From NCBI GenBank assembly GCA_025361185.1, contig JANYAR010000101.1, forward strand, positions 1 through 53,859: DNA of 53,859 nucleotides, given 5' to 3'. The notes beneath the pieces were generated by a model, which made no database searches, was not told the origin of the DNA, and saw only the letters and a program-made list of their open reading frames with translations. Every line of letters begins with the position of its first letter. Position 1 is the stretch's first letter. Positions 27,659 to 36,267 of this stretch are shown here, piece by piece. A program made the position numbers and the translations under genes. Origin of the DNA: Alphaproteobacteria bacterium (GTDB taxonomy: Bacteria; Pseudomonadota; Alphaproteobacteria; Micropepsales; Micropepsaceae).

Positions 27659-28609
27659 CTAAACCGGTGGGACGATGAGCGGAAACGTGCCGCGATAGAC
27701 CTTGGTGCCCACCGCGGGCGCCCGGTAATCTCCGATCGCAAGACCCTTGCGCGCCATGACGGACCAGACAAAATCGCGATAGCCCAGCCGGTCGCGAAAC
27801 CCCACCGTGCTGGAGAAACGTGGATTGATTTCGAAGACTTTCGGTCCTTCGCTGTCAATACGCAGCTGGACATTGATCGCGCCGATAAGCTCTACCGCGT
27901 CCGCGATTTCCCGCAACAGTGTTTCAATTCTTTCATCTTCGACCACTTCCGCGGTCTTGGTAATGCCGCCCTGCAATTGGCGGGCGAAGACGATAGTGCG
28001 CAACTCCGACCCCGCCGTGGCGCGATACAGGCCGCACGTGAATTCCGCATTGTCCGGCAGGATAAGTTCCTGCCACAGGTCTCCCCGCCGGGCCTGCGCG
28101 ATCGCCGCCGCATTTTCGGTTTGAACTCGGATGATCCCCTTGCCTCCCTGTCCCCGGCGCGGCTTGATGATGCACGGAAAGGAGAGCGGCTCGTCTTCCC
28201 CGACGATGCAGGTCCAGGGTGCGGGCAAGTTATTCCGCTTCAGCATTCCATAAGTTTCGAATTTGTCGAGGCCGGTGCGGACGGCCAAGGCGTTGGCGGC
28301 AATCACGTCAGCAGAAAGGAAATTTCGCAGGAAGCCCGCATCGGCAAAGCGTTCGATCTCTGCCTCTGACATCGGCACAATCAGGTCAATACCGTATTGC
28401 TTGACGAGCCCCTCCAGTCGGTCGAAGTAATCATCCGTGTCGGCGGATGGGACCAGCTCGCATGTGTCGAATATGAGCTTGCCGGGATGATCTGCATGCA
28501 TGTCGCAGCCGATCAACCGGCCTGCGAGGCGTGACTCACGCGCGATACACCCCAGCGCGAAACCAATGTCCCCGCCGCAACCCGTCACGAGCATGGCCTG
28601 GTAGATCAT
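27659..28609 (-). CDS. ATP-grasp ligase (CarB/PylC-like)
   Basis: A 316-residue protein from the ATG at 28609, which overlaps the metallophosphoesterase stop (ATGA). It starts with an N-terminal Rossmann-like domain (AMLVTGCGGDIGFALG) and has the ATP-grasp pattern: a lysine-rich P-loop-like PCIIKPRRGQGGKGIIRV near 150-170 and the metal-binding VFEINPRFSSTVGF near 270. ATP-grasp enzymes join a carboxylate to an amine through an acyl phosphate. Between a metallophosphoesterase and pseG it could acylate the free 4-amino group of the pse intermediate in place of PseH. That is inference. The substrate is not known, and a peptide or amino-acid partner is equally possible. Confidence 0.8.
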   Translation of the reverse strand: MIYQAMLVTGCGGDIGFALGCIARESRLAGRLIGCDMHADHPGKLIFDTCELVPSADTDDYFDRLEGLVKQYGIDLIVPMSEAEIERFADAGFLRNFLSADVIAANALAVRTGLDKFETYGMLKRNNLPAPWTCIVGEDEPLSFPCIIKPRRGQGGKGIIRVQTENAAAIAQARRGDLWQELILPDNAEFTCGLYRATAGSELRTIVFARQLQGGITKTAEVVEDERIETLLREIADAVELIGAINVQLRIDSEGPKVFEINPRFSSTVGFRDRLGYRDFVWSVMARKGLAIGDYRAPAVGTKVYRGTFPLIVPPV

Positions 28610-29313
28610 TGCGGCACGCGGTTGCGATAGAGTATGTCGGCAAGATAGGGCAGGTCGGGATCGCGTACGCGCGCCTCGGCGGCAATGGGGTCGACGTCGT
28701 AGGCCGTACGATGCGGAATGATAACCCCTGTTTGGGTGTCGAACAGCATCCAGGAGGCAAAGCCGCCCAGGTCGCGCGCCTGGCCCACCGAGCCGGCATT
28801 GATCAACGTGCCACCGGGCCGAACAGAAACCATCGGATAGTGGGTATGCCCCATCAGAACGATGAGTCCCGGCAGCCGGCAGCGCTGCAACTCGTCCTCG
28901 CTGGCAGTGGGGTAGACATAGCGGTCCGGCTCGTCGGGAGAGCCGTGGCACAGTTCGAAACGCACACCGTCCAGAGCCACCGTCTGGCGGCTCGGCAGGC
29001 CGGTGAGCCATTCGATCTGTGCCTTTTTTAGCGTCGCAAGCGCAACGTCGAGCGCGCTGCCATATTTCTTGCGATGCTGTACGGCCATGTCCTGGCTCGC
29101 TTGGGCCTCGCCGAGCATGCGCTCATGGTTGCCGCCAATCACGTTTTTGGGCCATGGCTCAAGCAAGGCCAGCACGCCTGGCGCATCGTAGTAATATCCC
29201 ACCAGGTCGCCCAGTACGAGCAGATGCTCGGCTCCAGCCTTGTGAGCGACAACAAGGGTTTGCCGCAGCGCCTCGGCGTTGCCGTGAATATCGGAAAGAA
29301 TAGCGAGCTTCAC
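28606..29313 (-). CDS. Metallophosphoesterase (calcineurin-like)
   Basis: From the GTG at 29313, with GAGGG just upstream, the protein has 235 residues beginning MKLAILSDIHGN. The family metal ligands are visible: D8 and H10, D36 in GDLVGYY, N62-H63 in GGNHER and the GHTHYP motif near residue 170. It is a YfcE/ApaH-like phosphodiesterase or phosphatase. Its role in a nonulosonate operon is unknown; dephosphorylating a sugar intermediate or a lipid carrier is possible. It lies 7 bp after the methyltransferase and is coupled to the ATP-grasp gene. Confidence 0.85.
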   Translation of the reverse strand: MKLAILSDIHGNAEALRQTLVVAHKAGAEHLLVLGDLVGYYYDAPGVLALLEPWPKNVIGGNHERMLGEAQASQDMAVQHRKKYGSALDVALATLKKAQIEWLTGLPSRQTVALDGVRFELCHGSPDEPDRYVYPTASEDELQRCRLPGLIVLMGHTHYPMVSVRPGGTLINAGSVGQARDLGGFASWMLFDTQTGVIIPHRTAYDVDPIAAEARVRDPDLPYLADILYRNRVPQ

Positions 29314-29320
29314 GCCACCC

Positions 29321-30217
29321 TCATATGGGCTGCAACAGGACAGAGATGTTTCTTCCCATGCCAACCCGATAGAGCGAGCGATAAAAGTCGAGATATTGCT
29401 TCAATCCGGCTTCCGCCATGATGAGGTCCAGTTCGACGCGGCCCTTGTGGGCGAATGGTCCCAGCGTGGTGTCGCGCGTATAATTGCTCTGTCCGCCCCA
29501 CAGATAGAATTCGATGGGAAAGTCGGCGAACGCGTCAACGATCTTGAACCCCTTGTCCGAGACAAAATCGTCAAGCGTCTTGGCATTGAAGTAATTCAAA
29601 TGCTGCGGTGGCAGGAACCAGTACTCACGGTCGATGTAATTCTTGGCCGTAGCGACTTCCTGAATGCGGCTATAGTCGTTGGGTACCTGGACGAGGAATA
29701 CGCCGTCAGGCTCAATGACATCGCGGATGTTCCGCAGCAGGATGTCGGGTTGAAGCGCGTGTTCCAGCACATTTTGCAATGCGACGGCGGTGAATTTCTG
29801 TTTGCGGCTAACCAGGTCGGCCAGCACTTGGCCCGGATTGGCGGCGGTAAAACTGGGCAGGGCGGCGGGATTGAACTTTTCCACGGGCGCACGCTGAAAA
29901 TCGACACCGAGGCAGGACCATCCCCGGCGCATGGCTTCGGCCAGTAGGAAGCCCTCGCCGGACCCAATCTCGAGGAACGCCACAGAGGACCCCGCGCGCG
30001 AAAGGTTCTGTGCAATCGCTTCCGTACAGGTCGCGGCGCGAAGCTGTTTCTGCCTCACTTCGTCATCGGAATATTGCGCCTGGTAAGTCGCGCTGACACC
30101 CGCGCCGTAATACTGTTCCTGGTAAAAGGAATTCAGTTCCTCCTGGGTGGGCCGAGGGACGGCTTCGATATAGCCAAGTGGGTGTTTTTTCTTCGTAAAA
30201 TCACTCATGGGATACAT
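29321..30217 (-). CDS. Class I SAM-dependent methyltransferase
   Basis: A 298-residue protein with AFLEIGSGEGFLLAEA as SAM motif I near 85-100, GVDFQ as the motif-II acidic end, and FTAVALQNVLEHALQPD, typical of Methyltransf_23-type enzymes. An alternative in-frame ATG at 30208 with GGAAA upstream would shorten it by three residues. It starts 26 bp after the cytidylyltransferase. Its target is unknown: a sugar hydroxyl or amine, or a lipid carrier intermediate in this pathway. Confidence 0.85.
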   Translation of the reverse strand: MYPMSDFTKKKHPLGYIEAVPRPTQEELNSFYQEQYYGAGVSATYQAQYSDDEVRQKQLRAATCTEAIAQNLSRAGSSVAFLEIGSGEGFLLAEAMRRGWSCLGVDFQRAPVEKFNPAALPSFTAANPGQVLADLVSRKQKFTAVALQNVLEHALQPDILLRNIRDVIEPDGVFLVQVPNDYSRIQEVATAKNYIDREYWFLPPQHLNYFNAKTLDDFVSDKGFKIVDAFADFPIEFYLWGGQSNYTRDTTLGPFAHKGRVELDLIMAEAGLKQYLDFYRSLYRVGMGRNISVLLQPI

Positions 30218-30243
30218 TTCCGATTGCGTGGCGGCCGTCGAAC

Positions 30244-30975
30244 TCAGCCATATATCGCACGCGACTGGTTGACCTTAAACAGTGTCGGGTTCTTTTCGCG
30301 TAACGCCAGTATTTCGTTAAGCCCGAAGTCGTGATTGATCGGGTAAAGGCTCTCATAGATCGCCCGGATCAGGATGAGGTCTTCTGGATAGTCCAGGGTG
30401 ATCCGCAAGTCGGCACAGGGTACGCCGGAAGATGTAACATGTGCCGCAGGAAAACGCTCGGCATGGCGGATGACAAACGGCCCCACATGCTCGCGGTCCG
30501 CCGGCAGCGTCGCCTCCCGGTCGGCTGCTTCCAGCGCCCCCCTGGATAAAGCCTGGACATCGTATCCGTGCGGAAAGGTTCTGGGGACGACATTGTCGGC
30601 ATACTGGCAGCCAGGCAGGGCGTGATATGCGCTCAGCACAGCCTCGATGCAGGTTGGTTCCATGAGCGGGCAATCGCTGGTGATTCGCACTATGGGGTCG
30701 ATGTCGAAATGGCGCGCCGCGTCGGCATAGCGTTTCAGGACATCCTGTTCAGATCCGCGCCACAGCTTGATGTCGGGCGATGCGGAAACATAGTCTGCAA
30801 TCACGTCGTCGCCCGCCATGGTCGTGGTCGCCAGTACGATCAGAGGCGCACCATTCACCCGGCGCAGACGCTCGAACAGGCGCTCCAGCGCGGGCGCGCC
30901 GGCAAGGTCCTGCATCACTTTTCCGGGCAGGCGCGAGGATCCCATGCGGGCTTGAACGATGATGCCGGTTGTCAT
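30244..30975 (-). CDS. CMP-nonulosonate synthetase-type cytidylyltransferase (SpsF-like, PseF role)
   Basis: A 243-residue nucleotidyltransferase opening MTTGIIVQARMGSSRLPGKV, the SpsF-type start with the CTP-binding loop, followed by VRITSDCPLMEPTC and the metal-site region ITLDYPEDL near 212. It most likely charges the free Pse acid with CMP (the PseF step). It is of the SpsF subfamily, whose Bacillus homologue accompanies SpsE and SpsG, rather than the classical PseF sequence. It lies 27 bp after the ABC gene. Confidence 0.75.
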   Translation of the reverse strand: MTTGIIVQARMGSSRLPGKVMQDLAGAPALERLFERLRRVNGAPLIVLATTTMAGDDVIADYVSASPDIKLWRGSEQDVLKRYADAARHFDIDPIVRITSDCPLMEPTCIEAVLSAYHALPGCQYADNVVPRTFPHGYDVQALSRGALEAADREATLPADREHVGPFVIRHAERFPAAHVTSSGVPCADLRITLDYPEDLILIRAIYESLYPINHDFGLNEILALREKNPTLFKVNQSRAIYG

Positions 30976-31002
30976 TTCGCTACCGTGGAGGAGAATGCGG
31001 GC

Positions 31003-32745
31003 TCAAATCGCCATCGCGGAAGTCGTGAGGTCTTCGCGCGCGGGACTCGGATGCAGAGTAATAACCTCATCCACCCGTTCCAGGATTTCCGGGTCGTGGG
31101 CAATGAAGATGACGATTTTGTCCCGGTAACGCGAAAAAATGTTGGTCAGGATGCGGTCCTTGGTGGCGGGATCCAGCGCACTGGTGCTTTCGTCCATGAT
31201 CAGCACGTCTCGGGACAGCAGCAGGGCGCGCGCCAGCCCGACGCGCTGACGCTGGCCACCGGAAAAGTTGCTGCCCTGATAGGCCATGAGGGTGCGTGGC
31301 CCCTGGGGAAGCCCGGAGACGAAATCGGCCATATTCACCTCATCGAGCGCATGCATGACATCCTCATCCGACGTCTGGCGGCCGAAACTCACATTGTGCT
31401 GCACCGTGTCATAAAAAATTCTGGTGGCCTGTTCTGAAAGAGAAATATGGCGCCGCAACGCAGAGCTTGAGATTCTGGCGATATCACGCCCATTGACCAG
31501 AATGCGGCCCGATTGCGGCGCGAAGAATTTCAGCAGCAGGTCCACCATCGAGGATTTTCCGGATCCGGAAGGACCGCTGACGGCGTAGCTTCTCCCCTTC
31601 TTGAACGTCGCAGAAAAATTGTTCAGCACTTGGGACGCGCCGCCTGCATAGCGAAACGATACGTTCTCAAACGCGATCCGGGTTATCGGCTCGTCCAGAT
31701 CGGGCAGAAGGGAATGGTCCGTCTCTCTTGCAGTCCGCACGGCCTTGAGCATGTCGGTGATATTGCTGGCAGCCTTCATGTCGGCGGTCAGGCGTAGGAC
31801 GGTATCTACCCCCGCATTGGCCAGCGGCAGAAGGCGCAGGACCATCATTGCACCGACCATGATCGTGGGCAGGGCGGCGGCCAGCCATGCGGCGCTGGCG
31901 AGCTGCCAGGTTGCGAAAAAAAGGCTTGCGGCAAGCAGGACGGTGGGCAAGGCGCTGGAGACCAAGTTGAGCCAGTCAATGGTGAAGCAGGTGCGGGCAT
32001 ATTCACCGATCATCGTATCGTAACGGTTGGACACGAATTGCTCACCATTCAGGCTGCGGACGGTGCGCAGCCCATTCAGCGATTCGATGAAATGTGTATT
32101 GAGGGCGCGGCTTTCATCCTGCTGGCGCCTGCCCAGCGCGTGGGTCTTGCGGAAGGCGCCCAACAATGTCGCGCCGGTAACAACACCGAACAGCGCCAGT
32201 CCCACCCCCAGCTGCCATGACTGGGCCACGAGGACGACGATATACAGCGCAAAGAGGGCGATGATTGGCACGAGCTTCATCAGAGCGGTTATGATCTGGG
32301 CAGCGCGATTGGCTTCATCGCCTGCGAGAGTCATATAATGACCAACCGATTCCTTCTGAACCTGTTCGAATTCCAGGTGTTGGACAAAAGATTCCAGGGC
32401 GCGTGCCGAGAAATGCGCGATCAGTGTCCGGCTCAGTCTGGCTGTGAGAACAAGGGACACCGTTTGCGTCACCGATCGCAACAGAAGCAGGGTCAGGAAC
32501 ATCAGTGCAAATAGCTTTACTTCCGGCGGATGCCCCAGCATCTGCGCAAGCTTTGCCCAGCCGGGGGAAATCGGCTGTTGCGCAGACATTTGCGCCAGGG
32601 GGATAAGGCAGGTCAGCGCCGCCAGTTCCAAGCCCGAAGACAGTACCCCCAGTGCCGTGGTTGCAATCGCCGATGGGCGCATCCTGACCACGTAACCGAC
32701 CAGGTCACGCAACAATCGGAGCTGTGTTTCGGGCAAGGCAGTCAT
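31003..32745 (-). CDS. ABC transporter, fused TMD-NBD (PglK/MsbA-like)
   Basis: A 580-residue half-transporter starting by ATGA overlap with the FkbM gene. About six membrane helices occupy residues 1-320, and the nucleotide-binding domain follows: Walker A GPSGSGKSS at 391-399, signature FSGGQRQR from 494 and Walker B VLIMDEST from 514, with IAHDP as the H-loop. It would form a homodimer. Its place in a glycan operon that lacks a visible Wzx flippase in this window suggests it flips a lipid-linked glycan, as PglK does. An MsbA-like lipid role is the main alternative. Confidence 0.85.
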   Translation of the reverse strand: MTALPETQLRLLRDLVGYVVRMRPSAIATTALGVLSSGLELAALTCLIPLAQMSAQQPISPGWAKLAQMLGHPPEVKLFALMFLTLLLLRSVTQTVSLVLTARLSRTLIAHFSARALESFVQHLEFEQVQKESVGHYMTLAGDEANRAAQIITALMKLVPIIALFALYIVVLVAQSWQLGVGLALFGVVTGATLLGAFRKTHALGRRQQDESRALNTHFIESLNGLRTVRSLNGEQFVSNRYDTMIGEYARTCFTIDWLNLVSSALPTVLLAASLFFATWQLASAAWLAAALPTIMVGAMMVLRLLPLANAGVDTVLRLTADMKAASNITDMLKAVRTARETDHSLLPDLDEPITRIAFENVSFRYAGGASQVLNNFSATFKKGRSYAVSGPSGSGKSSMVDLLLKFFAPQSGRILVNGRDIARISSSALRRHISLSEQATRIFYDTVQHNVSFGRQTSDEDVMHALDEVNMADFVSGLPQGPRTLMAYQGSNFSGGQRQRVGLARALLLSRDVLIMDESTSALDPATKDRILTNIFSRYRDKIVIFIAHDPEILERVDEVITLHPSPAREDLTTSAMAI

Positions 32746-33794
32746 TCGCGCCATCGGTAAAAGCGTTGACCGAAGAGTTTCTTCTGGAAGCGAGCCGACC
32801 ACTGCCTCACATAGCGCGCAAATCTGTCGAAGCGCGGATCGTCCGCCAACAAATCGCGGGTTGCGCTATGCCAGGCCAAAACACCTTCACGGCAAGTTCG
32901 GGAAACATCTTCGTCCAGCAGTTTTGCAGCCGTTGCCCGCGCGATCAATTGCAATGCGTCAATGAAGAAGCCGTAAACGCACAGCAACACCAGCTGGCGA
33001 CGCATGGCATTGGCATCATTGCCTTGCAACATCAGCTCCGGCCGACGAAAATAGATGCCGTCGGCTTCGGTGATGCGCTTTGTCAGAGTGCTGGACTCCG
33101 CAGGCGCGCGGAATATTTCGCGTGGATAATATCCGAAATCGCCATTGAAGTGGGGATGATGCGAAGCTGGCCGCAGGTCGTACAGAAGAAAGCCCGCCTT
33201 GTTCATGAAGGCGTCGATTTCGCCAAAACCGGGCTGATCAAAATAGCATCCGGGGAACCCGATCTCCAGTTCGACCGCAAGGGTCGTCTCGGCCAGCATG
33301 GACCCCAAGCCGGACAGCACTTCCAGTTCCGCTCCCTGCACGTCTATTTTGATCGTATCGGCGCGTGGAACTCCACCTTCGCTAAGGACATCGTGCAACG
33401 GGCGTGTTTTTACCGTCGTTTCGCGCAAGGGGTAAAAGTATTCAAGCACACCGAAGCTTTTGGCAAAGTCGTTGCCGGGCTTTAGCAGCGAGCTGCCGGT
33501 CGGAGCATTGGTGACATACAGGGTCCGCTCGGCGTCGCTGCTGGCGAGCGCGACCGGAAAGACTTTCACGTTGGTCTGGCCGCGTTCCCGGGCCGCGCGA
33601 CCCAGCGCTTCCGCCGCTGCGGGATCGGGCTCAAAGCAGCAGATGGCGCTCGCAATATTGCGCAGAGGGCTGAGGTGCGGGGGCAGGCCGAAGGCTGCCC
33701 CGACGTCCACGACCACAAGGCCTGCGTCGCCCAAAATTCCGGCAGCAGCCTGCTCAACCCGGTCAAGAGGAGGGGTGGAAGGTGCGCCGTTCAT
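32742..33794 (-). CDS. FkbM family methyltransferase with C-terminal extension
   Basis: A 350-residue protein starting at 33794 by ATGA overlap with the oxygenase. SAM motif I is VVVDVGAAFGLPPHLSPL (about 27-44), and the FkbM signature is TIKIDVQGAELEVLSGLGS near 161-179. About 130 residues follow the core, including NDANAMRRQLVLLCVYGFFI, a tail like that of the FkbM protein at 154-1017. It may O-methylate the nonulosonic acid or another sugar. It is coupled to the ABC gene as well. Confidence 0.82.
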   Translation of the reverse strand: MNGAPSTPPLDRVEQAAAGILGDAGLVVVDVGAAFGLPPHLSPLRNIASAICCFEPDPAAAEALGRAARERGQTNVKVFPVALASSDAERTLYVTNAPTGSSLLKPGNDFAKSFGVLEYFYPLRETTVKTRPLHDVLSEGGVPRADTIKIDVQGAELEVLSGLGSMLAETTLAVELEIGFPGCYFDQPGFGEIDAFMNKAGFLLYDLRPASHHPHFNGDFGYYPREIFRAPAESSTLTKRITEADGIYFRRPELMLQGNDANAMRRQLVLLCVYGFFIDALQLIARATAAKLLDEDVSRTCREGVLAWHSATRDLLADDPRFDRFARYVRQWSARFQKKLFGQRFYRWRE

Positions 33795-35074
33795 GTTGTC
33801 TCCTGCAATTGCCGCAGACTCCGAATCACATCCCGGATCCGCAGCACTCTGCGCTTGCCCGCCCAGCGGATGCGGCGCCAAAACGGCTGCTTTTTTGTAG
33901 TGCCTGCCCGAAATGCGATTTGCACCGCCCATCGAGTGCCGCCCCGGCCCACCTGTCCGCCGCGGTGGATGCCATGCGAACCATCGAACATCACCACAGT
34001 GCCGGCTGGTCCGGTGAAAGCATGTTCCCGCTCCAGAAGCGCGTCGGAAAGATGCGAACCATCGAGCAGGTCGTCGCCGAAATGCGTGCTGCCGCGCAAT
34101 GCGGCCGGCAGGGTGAGAAGGTTGCGGCGGTGTTCGGGCTGCTTGAAACGGGGGCGATAATAGCCCGTCAGATAGTCCAGCTTGTCCTCCGTTAGGGGAA
34201 ATTCATCGCTTGAGGCTGAATCGAAACCGCGCTGCACGGCTGTTGCAAATTGTGGACGTTCCCAAGCATGGCTTCCGGTCACGAAATGAAATGCGCCGTC
34301 CTCTTCTCCCACATCCTGAAGGTAAAGCATCGTCTTGATGATATCGCAGTCGGCATCGAAATGCATGTAAACGGTCTTGGCGGTATCGACGCCGACATCG
34401 CCGTAACAGGACTCGTGCCAGTTCTGCCCGTCGTGAGAATGATCGAGGGCAGCATAACAGAATTCCATCGGCTTTCCCAGATAGGATTCTGCCAGCTTGC
34501 GCAGGCCTAGTTTTTCTGCGGCCCGTTCTGCTGCGGCGGCGCCGGGCGAAGTTGGGGACAGGGGCATGACGCAATGGCGGGTCGGCGCCTTGCGTTTTCT
34601 GACCCGAAGTAGCGCGCGCTCCAGCCAGGTTTTGCACCAGATATCGCGGGCGGCAGCGCTGTCCTGGAAAGTGACAAAGCCGTCACGGCGAATGTTTTCG
34701 AGTCTGCTTAAATCAGCCGATGACAGCGCTTTTAGCGCGCTGTTATGCGCCAACCGGTCACGGCCGCGAACTCGCAGATAGTCCCGCATGCTCTGCCGCG
34801 CGGCCAGAAAAGCGTTGGTGGTGAAACGATGAAAGCCCGGCGCAGCGGTTTCGCCAAGATGGCGCAGGAGGGAATCAATCCGCGGCTCCACTTGCCGTTC
34901 AAACACGAGCAGGCGCTGTTCAGCCGACAGCTCCGCGCGCTCGCAGAGTTGGGCATAGGCAGTTTCGATCTCTGCAATCATGCTGTCGGCTGCCGGATCG
35001 TCTTTGGTTGGCCCCAGTCCGGTGAACCCGGGATGGCTAGCGTAGTCCACAACGGGAAACAGGGTCATGCTCAT
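33791..35074 (-). CDS. Phytanoyl-CoA dioxygenase (PhyH)-like 2-oxoglutarate/Fe(II) oxygenase
   Basis: A 427-residue protein with the expected iron ligands: H238 and D240 in YMHFDADCD, H370 in DGSHGIHRG, and R381 in GGTRWAVQI, which could bind 2-oxoglutarate. PhyH-type oxygenases hydroxylate small substrates and appear in polysaccharide and antibiotic clusters. Here it is coupled on both sides (pseC upstream and FkbM downstream, both ATGA), so it may add a hydroxyl group that FkbM then methylates; that is inference. The N-terminal 200 residues have no obvious motif. The real substrate may be the glycan or its acyl group. Confidence 0.72.
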   Translation of the reverse strand: MSMTLFPVVDYASHPGFTGLGPTKDDPAADSMIAEIETAYAQLCERAELSAEQRLLVFERQVEPRIDSLLRHLGETAAPGFHRFTTNAFLAARQSMRDYLRVRGRDRLAHNSALKALSSADLSRLENIRRDGFVTFQDSAAARDIWCKTWLERALLRVRKRKAPTRHCVMPLSPTSPGAAAAERAAEKLGLRKLAESYLGKPMEFCYAALDHSHDGQNWHESCYGDVGVDTAKTVYMHFDADCDIIKTMLYLQDVGEEDGAFHFVTGSHAWERPQFATAVQRGFDSASSDEFPLTEDKLDYLTGYYRPRFKQPEHRRNLLTLPAALRGSTHFGDDLLDGSHLSDALLEREHAFTGPAGTVVMFDGSHGIHRGGQVGRGGTRWAVQIAFRAGTTKKQPFWRRIRWAGKRRVLRIRDVIRSLRQLQETT

Positions 35075-36267
35075 GAACCTTTCAGGCTCTCGCTGAGCGC
35101 AGAAACAACCCGATCTACATCATCCTCCGTCATGGAAGCATAGAGCGGCAGACTGAGAGTGTGCCCATAATAGTGCATGGCGCCGGGCAACGACAATTCC
35201 CCGTAGCGCTGACGATAGAAAGGCTGTGTATGCACGGGAATATAGTGCACCTGACTGCCCACGCCACGCTGTTTGAGACGTTCCATCAGGCCCCGGCGAT
35301 CGGTATCCAGTGCGTTGAAATTCACCAGCACTGTGCAGAGATGCCAGCCGTGACGGTCCTGCGGGTTGCCCTGTACGTAACGTACGATGGGCGCCAGGGA
35401 CGCAAGCCGCGATTCGTAGCGCTCGGCCAGCGCGCGCCGCCGTTCCAGGAATTTCTCAAGCTTGGCCAGTTGGCTCAGGCCAAGGGCGCAGTTGATGTCG
35501 CTGGCACGGAAATTATGGCTGATCTCGCTGGCCTCGTAGTACCAGGGATTGGCAACGCCATCAGAGGCGAAGGCTAGGTCGCCATTCATGAACGCGGCGG
35601 CTTCCCGCGTCATGCCGTGATTGCGCAGCAGCCGGGCTTCATGCGCCAGCTCGTCCGAGTTGGTTGTTACCGCCCCGCCTTCACCCATGGCGATGGTCTT
35701 CGCGGGATGGAACGAAAAACAGGCGGCAAGGCTGTGAGCGCAGCCTCCGACCGGATCTCTCGCCCCGCCATAGCGGGTGCCCAGGGCATGGCAGGCATCC
35801 TCGATCACCATCAGGCTGTTGTGGTCGGCGAACGCCTTCAGGGCTTCGGGATTGACAATCCGACCGCCGAGATGGACGGGAAACACCGCTTTTACCGCGC
35901 TGCCGCCACGGTTGAGCGCCTCCGCGGCGTGCTCCACCGTCATCATTCCGGTTTCGGGGTCCACATCGGCGAACACCACTTCCAGTCCGGCCAGGATATT
36001 GGCGCTGGCGGTGGCGAGAAAGGTGATGGAAGGCACGATGACTTTGTCGCCGGGCTTGAGACCGGCGGCGCGGGCCGCGAGATAAAGTGCTGCAGTTCCG
36101 CTGTTGCACACGATGGCGTGCCGGGCGTCGACCGCCTTGGCCAGGGCGGTGTCCAAAGCTTCGACAATAGGCCCGGTGGTCAGCCAATCGCCGCGCAGCA
36201 CTTTTTCCACGGCTTCGATGTCATCCTCCTCGATGACTTGCCGAGCGTAGGGAAGAAATCCTGTCAT
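35071..36267 (-). CDS. pseC: UDP-4-amino-4,6-dideoxy-N-acetyl-beta-L-altrosamine transaminase
   Basis: A 398-residue DegT-family PLP enzyme from the ATG at 36267, overlapping the pseB stop by ATGA. Motifs are CNSGTAALYLAARAAGL near 54-70, VIEDACHALGTRYGG at 154-168 and SFHPAKTIAMGEGGAV with the PLP lysine K190. The IPVHTQPFYRQRYG segment fits the PseC subfamily. It transfers an amino group to C4 of the PseB product, making UDP-4-amino-4,6-dideoxy-L-AltNAc. The next expected gene is pseH, but the oxygenase follows instead. Confidence 0.92.
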   Translation of the reverse strand: MTGFLPYARQVIEEDDIEAVEKVLRGDWLTTGPIVEALDTALAKAVDARHAIVCNSGTAALYLAARAAGLKPGDKVIVPSITFLATASANILAGLEVVFADVDPETGMMTVEHAAEALNRGGSAVKAVFPVHLGGRIVNPEALKAFADHNSLMVIEDACHALGTRYGGARDPVGGCAHSLAACFSFHPAKTIAMGEGGAVTTNSDELAHEARLLRNHGMTREAAAFMNGDLAFASDGVANPWYYEASEISHNFRASDINCALGLSQLAKLEKFLERRRALAERYESRLASLAPIVRYVQGNPQDRHGWHLCTVLVNFNALDTDRRGLMERLKQRGVGSQVHYIPVHTQPFYRQRYGELSLPGAMHYYGHTLSLPLYASMTEDDVDRVVSALSESLKGS

